Source: Burkholderia sp. NRF60-BP8
Lineage (GTDB): Bacteria > Pseudomonadota > Gammaproteobacteria > Burkholderiales > Burkholderiaceae
Assembly: GCF_001522585.2 (NCBI RefSeq)
Contig: NZ_CP013372.1
Span: 496,001 to 560,000, forward strand
DNA length: 64,000 bases
Direction: 5' to 3'
This document shows positions 34,348-40,896 of this stretch, in pieces; position 1 is the stretch's first letter, and the number at the start of each line of letters is the position of its first letter. The position numbers and the translations under genes were made by a program. The notes under the pieces were generated by a model. It had not been told where the DNA came from. It searched no databases and saw only the letters and a program-made list of their open reading frames with translations.

Positions 34348-35478
34348 TCACCAGCCGTAGAAGCGCGGCCACGTCTGCGCGTCGCCGTCGTCGCCGATGG
34401 CCTGGTATTCGGGATGTTGCGCACCGGTGGCGCATGCGTGATTCGGCAGGATGCGCAGGCGCGTGCCGATCGGGAACCGCTGCGCGATACCCGTATCCGG
34501 CGCGCCCGTGCGCGACACGATCCCGTGTTCCTGGTTGGCGGCGCTCATCAGGTAGTCGCCGAGCACGTCGCCGGTTTCGGTGCAGATCTGCCCGTAGCCG
34601 AAATCGCGCGCCTGGCGCTGCGTGCCGCGGTCGCGGCTCATCGCCATCCAGCCCGCGTCGACGATCGCCCAGCCTTTCTCTTCCTGATGGCCGATGACGG
34701 TCGTCAGCACCGACAGCGCGATGTCGGACAGTGCGCACACGCCGATGTTGTGCATCACGAGGTCGAACATCACGTACACGCCGGCGCGCACTTCGGTCAC
34801 GCCGTCGAGCCGTTGCGCCGCCAGCGCGGTGGGCGTCGATCCGATACTCACGACCGGGCACGGCAACCCGGCGGCCCTCAGGCGCTCCGCGGCCCGCACG
34901 GTGCGGCTGCGCTCCTGTTCGGCGAGCGCGACCAGCGCCTCGGGCGTGTCGTATTCGTAGCTGGAGCCCGCGTGGGCCAGTACGCCGCCGAGCAGCATGC
35001 CGCCGTCGGTCAGCGCGCGGCCGACGTCGATCAGCCGGTCGGCTTCGGGCGGGATGCCCGAGCGGTGGCCGTCGACGTCGACCTCGATCCACACGTCGAA
35101 ACGTTCGCCGTGCTCGCGCCCGAAGGCGACGATCGCGTGCGCGGCCGGCAGGCTGTCGGCGACGATCTTCAGGTCGCAGCCCTGCCGGCGCAGCGCGAGC
35201 GCCTGGCCGAGCCTGGCGGGCACCATGCCGACCGCATAGACGATGTCGCGGATGCCGTCGGCGAAGAACTGCTCGGCCTCCTTGAGCGTCGACACCGTGA
35301 TGCCTTGCGCGCCCGCCGCGAGCTGCGCGTCGACGACGTGCCGGCATTTGGTGGTCTTGACGTGCGGCCGGAACCGGACGCCGAGTGCGTCGAGATGCGC
35401 CTGCATGCGCGCGATGTTGCGACGCATGCGGCCGACATCGATCAATGCGGCAGGGGTATTGAGCGTGTGAAGGTCCAC
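34348..35478 (-). CDS. D-threonine aldolase / D-serine dehydratase-like (alanine racemase fold type III) enzyme
   Basis: 376 residues. Fold-type III PLP barrel: TPAALIDVGRMRRNIARMQAHLDALG, then RPHVKTTKC with PLP Lys41. The C-terminal metal site PNHACATGAQHPEY provides His347 and Cys349, matching the Zn ligands of D-serine dehydratase/D-threonine aldolase enzymes. Reaction: aldol cleavage or dehydration of a D-beta-hydroxy amino acid (D-threonine, D-serine or 3-hydroxy-D-aspartate). Upstream of the cyclodeaminase-like gene with a 105-bp gap; a LysR gene lies further upstream on the same strand. Confidence 0.9.
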   Translation of the reverse strand: MDLHTLNTPAALIDVGRMRRNIARMQAHLDALGVRFRPHVKTTKCRHVVDAQLAAGAQGITVSTLKEAEQFFADGIRDIVYAVGMVPARLGQALALRRQGCDLKIVADSLPAAHAIVAFGREHGERFDVWIEVDVDGHRSGIPPEADRLIDVGRALTDGGMLLGGVLAHAGSSYEYDTPEALVALAEQERSRTVRAAERLRAAGLPCPVVSIGSTPTALAAQRLDGVTEVRAGVYVMFDLVMHNIGVCALSDIALSVLTTVIGHQEEKGWAIVDAGWMAMSRDRGTQRQARDFGYGQICTETGDVLGDYLMSAANQEHGIVSRTGAPDTGIAQRFPIGTRLRILPNHACATGAQHPEYQAIGDDGDAQTWPRFYGW

Positions 35479-35537
35479 GGTGGGTCCGATTGCGAGGTTG
35501 CCAGGCGCTCACTGTAGGGCAGTTGGCTCGCATCGTG

Positions 35538-35565
35538 CTTAATGCAGGACTAATCCGTCATTAAG
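35538..35565. promoter_or_regulatory. inverted-repeat operator upstream of the D-threonine aldolase-like gene
   Basis: Perfect 7-bp inverted repeat CTTAATG (35538-35544) and CATTAAG (35559-35565) with 14 bases between, in an AT-rich patch 60 bases upstream of the 35478 start and downstream of the LysR gene. A third copy-like TTTAATGG follows near 35571. Plausible site for the adjacent LysR protein. Confidence 0.5.
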
Positions 35566-35606
35566 CCGGATTTAATGGGCCGAATCTCGCGGATCGCGGC
35601 CCCGGC

Positions 35607-36533
35607 TCACGCCCTGCCGCGCCACGGCGGCGGATCGAGAAATCGCCGCGCGGCATCGAGAAACACGCGCTGCCGCGCGGAACGGCCGGTACGCGACGGC
35701 AACAGCGCCGTCACCGGCGCGGGCGGCAGGTGCCAGCCGGGCAGCAGCCGGACGAGCTTGCCGTTCGCGAGCAGCGGCGCGACGTCCCACTCGGAGCGTT
35801 CGACGATGCCGAGCCCGGCGAGCGCCCATTCGGTGATGACGGTGCCGTCGTTGGACGACAGCGCGCCGGTGACGCGGATGACGGCGGAGCGCCGCGATTC
35901 GCCCTTGACGCCACTGCCGGGCGAGAAGCGCCAGCGCGGGATGTCTTCGTCGTTCTCGCGCAGGCACAGGCAGTCGTATCGTGCCAGGTCGGACGGATGG
36001 TTCAGGTCCTCGATGCGGCGCGCGTACGCGGGGCTCGCACACAGGAAGCGCTCGTTGGGCGCGAGCGGATAGCCGATCCACGACGACGACTTGAGGCTGC
36101 CGACATGGACGACCACGTCGGCCCCCGCCGCGCTGGTCAACGGGCTTTCCGACAGGTGGAGCGAGATGTCGAGTTTCGGATGCGCACGGTGCAGGTCGCG
36201 CACGATCCGGGCGACGTACTTGCGGCCGAAGCCGAGCGGGGCGACGACGCGCAGCGTGCCCTGCACGTCGCCGTGGTCGCCCGCGATGCCGACCGGCAGC
36301 GCCTCCACGCGCTCGAGAATGCCGACGGCTTCCTGGTACAGCCGCTGCCCTTCGTCGGTGAGCGCGATGCCTTTCGGCTGCCGCACGGCGAGCCTGGCGG
36401 ACAGGCGCGCCTCCATCCGCTGCAGGCGGATCGTGACCGCGGGCGGCGTGAGATCGAGCAGGCGGGCGGCGGCGGCCAGCGAACGCGACGTGCCGATCGC
36501 GCGGACGAGTCGAAGGTCGTCGAGGTCGAGCAT
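35607..36533 (-). CDS. LysR-family transcriptional regulator
   Basis: 308 residues from ATG 36533 (weak AAGAG upstream; the frame runs to 36578). HTH region LDLDDLRLVRAIGTSRSLAAAARLLDLTPPAVTIRLQRMEARLSARL, effector domain TLRVVAPLGFGRKYVARIVRDLHRAHPKLDISLHL. It lies on the same strand and directly upstream of the D-threonine aldolase/cyclodeaminase genes, with a clear inverted repeat in the gap, so local control is likely. Confidence 0.9.
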   Translation of the reverse strand: MLDLDDLRLVRAIGTSRSLAAAARLLDLTPPAVTIRLQRMEARLSARLAVRQPKGIALTDEGQRLYQEAVGILERVEALPVGIAGDHGDVQGTLRVVAPLGFGRKYVARIVRDLHRAHPKLDISLHLSESPLTSAAGADVVVHVGSLKSSSWIGYPLAPNERFLCASPAYARRIEDLNHPSDLARYDCLCLRENDEDIPRWRFSPGSGVKGESRRSAVIRVTGALSSNDGTVITEWALAGLGIVERSEWDVAPLLANGKLVRLLPGWHLPPAPVTALLPSRTGRSARQRVFLDAARRFLDPPPWRGRA

Positions 36534-36704
36534 TTCATGGCTCTTGATGCGGATGATGGCAAGCATTAAACCGCACATCGCGCGGCGAAGCCATCGGCGT
36601 GGCGCCGGGCGGCGCCGACGAGGACCACCCGAACGCGTCTGTCACGTTCGTCCGATACATTGAGTTTTCCGAATCGATCGTGACGCCGCGCTTACCGCAC
36701 CCGC

Positions 36705-37619
36705 CTACGCGTCCAGCCCGAAAATCAGCGACCGGTGTGCGCCCACGCCGGCCGCCACGCCCGATGCCGACGCGAACGTCGCATTGGTCATCAGGCTCGA
36801 CGCGTCGCCGGCCGCATACACGCCGGCGACGCTCGTCTGCTTCCACGTATCGACGCGAATCGCGGGGCCGAGCGGCCCTTCGTCGAACGCGCAGCCGAGC
36901 TGCTGCGCAAGCTCGCTCGCCATGGTCGTGCGCGCGCCGATGAACAGCGCGTCGATCGGCACGACCTGACCGTCGGCGAGCCGCAGCGCGTCGATATGCG
37001 GCGCATCGCCGAGGATCTCGACGACCGGCGAGCGCTCGATGCGCACGCCGCGCGCAGCGAGCAACGCGGCTTCTTCTTCGTTCGCTTCGACCAAGCCCTG
37101 TGTGAACCATGTCGTCGGGCCCCAGTCCGGAATCAGGATCGCCTGATGGACCGACAGCGGATGCGTGGCGAGCACGCCGAGCCGCTGGCCGCCGACCTCG
37201 TACCCGTGGCAGTACGGGCAGTGCAGCACGCTGATGCCCCAGCGTTCGGCGAGCCCGGGCAGCGCCGGCAGTTCGTCGCGGATGCCGGTCGCGAGAATCA
37301 GCCGGTCGGCGCTCGCGTGGCGGCCGTCGGCCAGCGTCACGTCGAAGCGTCCGTCCGCGCCGCGTTCGGCGGTGCGGACCTCGCCGTCGACGCGCTGCAC
37401 GGTCGGATACGCGGCGAGCTGCGCGCTTGCTTCGGCGACGATCTGTGCGGGCGGCTTGCCGTCCTGCCCGAAGAAGCCATGCGCGTGTTCCGCAAAGCGG
37501 TTGCGCGGCCGGCCGGCGTCGATCACGAGCACGCGGCGGCGTGCCCGCGCCAGTTGCATCGCGGCCGACAACCCGGCAAAGCTGCCGCCGATCACGATCA
37601 CTTCATGATGGGAATGCAT
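36705..37619 (-). CDS. thioredoxin reductase-like FAD/NAD(P) oxidoreductase (CPYC active site)
   Basis: 304 residues from ATG 37619 (AAGGAGT at -6). FAD motif VIVIGGSFAGLSAAMQLARARRRVLVIDAG, redox pair CPYC (Cys134/Cys137) in VLHCPYCHGYEVGG, the NAD(P) strand GVLATHPLSVHQA, and the FAD-binding end GVYAAGDASSL. Bacterial thioredoxin reductases usually have CATC; CPYC marks a related low-molecular-weight disulfide/flavin oxidoreductase branch often found with an Rrf2 gene. Divergent from an Rrf2-like regulator across a region with a long inverted repeat, so co-regulated. Confidence 0.9.
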   Translation of the reverse strand: MHSHHEVIVIGGSFAGLSAAMQLARARRRVLVIDAGRPRNRFAEHAHGFFGQDGKPPAQIVAEASAQLAAYPTVQRVDGEVRTAERGADGRFDVTLADGRHASADRLILATGIRDELPALPGLAERWGISVLHCPYCHGYEVGGQRLGVLATHPLSVHQAILIPDWGPTTWFTQGLVEANEEEAALLAARGVRIERSPVVEILGDAPHIDALRLADGQVVPIDALFIGARTTMASELAQQLGCAFDEGPLGPAIRVDTWKQTSVAGVYAAGDASSLMTNATFASASGVAAGVGAHRSLIFGLDA

Positions 37620-37688
37620 GCATCGACTCCTTTCTGAACTTGCGTGAATGACCACGTGCTCTGCTGGCGGACAACTCATGAAACACGT

Positions 37689-37729
37689 GAAGTTGCATGA
37701 TAGGGCGATGGTATCATTCATGCAACTTC
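37689..37729. promoter_or_regulatory. Rrf2-type operator: 12-bp perfect inverted repeat
   Basis: GAAGTTGCATGA (37689-37700) is exactly mirrored by TCATGCAACTTC (37718-37729) with 17 bases between. ATGATA/TATCAT extends the similarity inward. It lies midway between the divergent thioredoxin-reductase-like (37619) and Rrf2-like (37759) starts. The half-site AAGTTGCAT resembles Rrf2/NsrR-type half-sites. Probably the autoregulatory site of the Rrf2 protein. Confidence 0.7.
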
Positions 37730-37758
37730 AGAAGTTTCGAGAAAGAGGAGTCCCGCCC

Positions 37759-38199
37759 GTGAGAACCGACAGCCGTTTGTCGCGCATGCTGCATGCGCTG
37801 ATCCACATGGACCAGGCCGACGGCCCGCTGACGTCGGAGACGATCGCGACGATGCTGTGCACGAACCCGGTCGTCGTGCGGCGCCTGCTCGGCGGGTTGC
37901 GCGATTGCGGGTACGTGCAGTCGGAGAAGGGGCACGGCGGCGGCTGGGCGCTGAGCGTCGCGCTCGACGACATCACGCTGCTCGACGTCTATCGCGCGGT
38001 GGGCGAGCCGCCGCTGTTTTCCGACCTGGTGTCCGAGGATGCGCCCGAGTGCCTGGTCGAGCAGGCCGTCAACGCGCATCTGACGGTGACGCTGAAGGAG
38101 GCCGAAGCCTCGCTGCTCGCGCGCTTCGGCGAAGTCACGCTCGGCATGCTGTCGCGCGATTTCGAAGCGAAGGCGGCCCGGCGGCGCAAGCCGCGCTGA
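37759..38199 (+). CDS. Rrf2-family transcriptional regulator
   Basis: 146 residues from GTG 37759, preceded by AGAGGAG at 37744-37750. The upstream in-frame ATG (37648) would place the operator inside the gene, so the GTG start is preferred. Winged helix: RTDSRLSRMLHALIHMDQADGPLTSETIATMLCTNPVVVRRLLGGLRDCGYVQSEKGHGGGW, then LLDVYRAVGEP as in Rrf2 proteins. The canonical three Fe-S cysteines of NsrR/IscR are not arranged here (Cys in LRDCG and PECL only), so it is likely a cluster-free redox regulator of the divergent reductase. Confidence 0.88.
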   Translation: MRTDSRLSRMLHALIHMDQADGPLTSETIATMLCTNPVVVRRLLGGLRDCGYVQSEKGHGGGWALSVALDDITLLDVYRAVGEPPLFSDLVSEDAPECLVEQAVNAHLTVTLKEAEASLLARFGEVTLGMLSRDFEAKAARRRKPR

Positions 38200-38450
38200 C
38201 GCGTCGCAGCATCGCGCTCGGGGCGCACCCGACTGGCGATTCGGCGCGGCCGAAACCGCTGCGCCGCGGTGTTCTGTCCCCCGACTTCTGCCCGGTTCGC
38301 CCGCCACAGGGCAAAATACGGGTTTTCCGCACCCGCGAGGGCGCGTTCGAATCACGCGCCGGGCGGCGGCAGTGCGCATTCCGCACGTTGCCGCCGGGCG
38401 CCCAGGCAAGATCGCTCGCCGTGCTGCGAGCCCACAGGAGTCCAGACCCC

Positions 38451-39053
38451 ATGCCCGAATCCAACCTGTCCTTCTTCGGCCGGCTGTCGCTGGCCGTCGG
38501 CACGTTCTTCTCCGTGCTCGGCAACCGCGAGTTCGCGGCCGAAGTGCTGCGCGTGCGCGACGGCGTCCCGACGGCGGCGCCGGTTGCCCCGGCCCCGGCA
38601 GCGCCGGCACCCGCTGCTGCGCCGGCACCGGCCGCGGCGCCCGTGAAGGCGCCGGCCCCCGAGCTGCGCGAAGCGAGCCCGCAAGCCGCGCTGCAACTGC
38701 TCGGCCTGCTGCAACGCGATGCACGCTTCATCGATTTCGTCGAGGAAGACATCGCCGGCTACGCGGACGCCGACATCGGCGCCGCCGCGCGCCTCGTGCA
38801 CGACGGCTGCCGCGCCGCGCTGCGCGAACACTTCACGATCGTGCCGGTGCGCGACGAGGCCGAAGGCAGCCGCGTGACGCTGCCGGCCGGCTTCGACGCG
38901 ACGGCCGTGCGCGTGACGGGTAACGTGGTCGGCGCCGCGCCGTTCACCGGCACCGTCAGCCATCGCGGCTGGCGCGTGTCCGACGTGCGCCTGCCGAAGC
39001 TGACGGGCAGCCACGACGCCTCGGTGATCGCGCCGGCGGAGGTGGAACTGTGA
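38451..39053 (+). CDS. DUF2760-domain protein, first gene of Hsp70-like operon
   Basis: 200 residues. The N-terminus (LSFFGRLSLAVGTFFSVLGNREFAAEVLRV) is weakly hydrophobic, residues 41-70 are an Ala/Pro linker, and the C-terminal domain (AALQLLGLLQRDARFIDFVEEDIAGYADADIGAAARLVHDGC, then RLPKLTGSHDASVIAPAEVEL) is the DUF2760 pattern. It always seems to accompany two Hsp70-like genes; the next gene's GTG overlaps its TGA. Function unknown; possible partner or cofactor of the chaperone-like pair. Start ATG 38451 follows CAGGAG. Confidence 0.85.
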   Translation: MPESNLSFFGRLSLAVGTFFSVLGNREFAAEVLRVRDGVPTAAPVAPAPAAPAPAAAPAPAAAPVKAPAPELREASPQAALQLLGLLQRDARFIDFVEEDIAGYADADIGAAARLVHDGCRAALREHFTIVPVRDEAEGSRVTLPAGFDATAVRVTGNVVGAAPFTGTVSHRGWRVSDVRLPKLTGSHDASVIAPAEVEL

Positions 39054-40891
39054 GCGATCCGCGCTATTCGATCGGCATCGACCTCGGGACGACCCATTGC
39101 GCGCTGTCGTACGTCGACAGCAGCACGAGCGACGGCGAAAAGATCGTGCAGCACGTGCTGCCGATCGCGCAGCTCACCGCGCCCGGCGCGCTGGAATCGC
39201 GCGACCTGCTGCCGTCGTTCCTCTATCTTCCGCATGAAAGCGAGCTGACGCAGGGCGACCTGACGCTGCCGTGGACGGCTTCGCGTGCGTTCGCGGTCGG
39301 CGAAATGGCGCGCACGCGCGGCGCCGGCACGCCGATCCGCCTCGTGTCGAGCGCGAAGAGCTGGCTGTGCCACCCGGGCGTCGACCGTCGCGCGGCGATC
39401 CTGCCGAGCGATGCACCGCCGGAAGTGGCACGCGTGTCGCCGCTGGAAAGCTCGATCCGCTACCTGACGCACCTGCGCGAGGCGTGGGACCACGCGCATC
39501 CGGACGCGCCATTCGCCGAGCAGGACGTGACGGTCACGATCCCCGCATCGTTCGATCCAGCCGCGCGCGAACTGACGGCGGAAGCCGCGCGGGCCGCCGG
39601 CTACTCGCGGATGACGCTGCTGGAAGAGCCGCAAGCGGCGCTCTACAGCTGGATCCAGAAGAGCGAAGGCGGCTGGCGCAAGCAGGTGCAGGTCGGCGAC
39701 CTGATCCTGTGCGTCGACGTCGGCGGCGGCACGACCGACCTGTCGCTGATCGCGGTGGTCGAGCGCGACGGCAACCTCGAACTGCATCGAGTGGCCGTCG
39801 GCGAGCACATCCTGCTCGGCGGCGACAACATGGACCTCGCGCTCGCGCACGTGGTCGCGCGCAAGCTCGCGCAGCAGGGCACGCAGGCCGATCCGTGGCA
39901 ACTGCGCGCGCTGACCTACGCGTGCCGCTCGGCCAAGGAAACGCTGCTGTCCGACCCGACCACCGATGCGGTGCCGCTCGTCGTGCCGAGCCGCGGCTCG
40001 AAGCTGATCGGCGGCTCGATCCGCACCGAGCTGACGCGCGCGGAACTCACGCAGACGATCCTCGAAGGCTTCTTCCCGCAAGTCGACGCCGCCGCGCGGC
40101 CGGTGAGCCGCGCGCGCGTCGGCCTGACGCAGCTCGGCCTGCCGTATGCGCAGGACGCCGGCATCACGCGCCATCTCGCGGCGTTCCTCGGCCGCCAGGT
40201 CGCGGCGCTCGACACGCTCGAAGGCGTCCAGCGCACGCTGCCGCCCGGCGCGACGTTCTTGCATCCGACCGCCGTGCTGTTCAACGGCGGCGTGTTCAAG
40301 TCGACGCTGCTCACGCAGCGCGTGCTCGACACGCTCAACGGCTGGCTCGCCGCCGAAGGCGCGCCGCCCGCGCGCCTGCTCGAAGGCGCCGATCTCGATC
40401 TCGCGGTCGCGCGCGGCGCGGCGTATTACGGCTACGTGAAGCGCGGCCGTGGCGTGCGCATTCGGGGCGGCACGGCGCGCGCGTACTACGTCGCGATCGA
40501 ATCGGCGATGCCCGCGGTGCCGGGGCTCGAACCGCCGGTGCAGGCGCTGTGCGTCGCGCCGTTCGGGATGGAGGAAGGCTCGGACGCGGCGCTGCCGCCG
40601 CAGGAGTTCGGCCTCGTCGTCGGCGAACCGGTGCAGTTCCGCTTCTTCGGTTCGTCGGTGCGCCGTCAGGATCAGGTCGGCACGTTGCTCGACTACTGGT
40701 CGCCGGACGAGCTGCAGGAACTCGAAGAAATCCAGGCGACGCTGCCCGCCGAAGGGCGTACGGTCGGCGAAGTCGTGCCGGTGAAGCTGCATGCGCGCGT
40801 GACCGAAGCCGGCACGCTCGAACTCGAGGCGATCCCGAGCGGCACGAACGAGCGCTGGAAGGTCGAGTTCGACGTGCGCGGCGCCGCCTGA
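39050..40891 (+). CDS. Hsp70/DnaK-family ATPase-like protein
   Basis: 613 residues from GTG 39050, overlapping the DUF2760 stop. Actin/Hsp70 motifs: phosphate 1 IGIDLGTTHCALSYVD, phosphate 2 CVDVGGGTTDLSLI, GGDNMDLALAHVVARKLAQQG, and the adenosine region VLFNGGVFKSTLLTQRVLD. It has the nucleotide-binding domain, but the C-terminal part is a short beta-rich region (RFFGSSVRRQDQVGTLLDYWSP) rather than a full DnaK lid, and there is no EEVD tail. Likely an ATP-dependent chaperone-like partner of the neighbouring Hsp70-DUF3731. Confidence 0.9.
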   Translation: MSDPRYSIGIDLGTTHCALSYVDSSTSDGEKIVQHVLPIAQLTAPGALESRDLLPSFLYLPHESELTQGDLTLPWTASRAFAVGEMARTRGAGTPIRLVSSAKSWLCHPGVDRRAAILPSDAPPEVARVSPLESSIRYLTHLREAWDHAHPDAPFAEQDVTVTIPASFDPAARELTAEAARAAGYSRMTLLEEPQAALYSWIQKSEGGWRKQVQVGDLILCVDVGGGTTDLSLIAVVERDGNLELHRVAVGEHILLGGDNMDLALAHVVARKLAQQGTQADPWQLRALTYACRSAKETLLSDPTTDAVPLVVPSRGSKLIGGSIRTELTRAELTQTILEGFFPQVDAAARPVSRARVGLTQLGLPYAQDAGITRHLAAFLGRQVAALDTLEGVQRTLPPGATFLHPTAVLFNGGVFKSTLLTQRVLDTLNGWLAAEGAPPARLLEGADLDLAVARGAAYYGYVKRGRGVRIRGGTARAYYVAIESAMPAVPGLEPPVQALCVAPFGMEEGSDAALPPQEFGLVVGEPVQFRFFGSSVRRQDQVGTLLDYWSPDELQELEEIQATLPAEGRTVGEVVPVKLHARVTEAGTLELEAIPSGTNERWKVEFDVRGAA

Positions 40892-40896
40892 GCACG

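Noticed and set aside
37648..37758. ATG 37648 as start of the Rrf2-like gene
   Set aside because: It would put the 12-bp operator repeat inside the coding region; GTG 37759 has a better ribosome site and family-like length.
39271..40896. A frame continuing upstream of the Hsp70-DUF3731 start
   Set aside because: It overlaps the first Hsp70 gene in another frame and is Arg-rich; ATG 40897 begins the Hsp70 motif at once.
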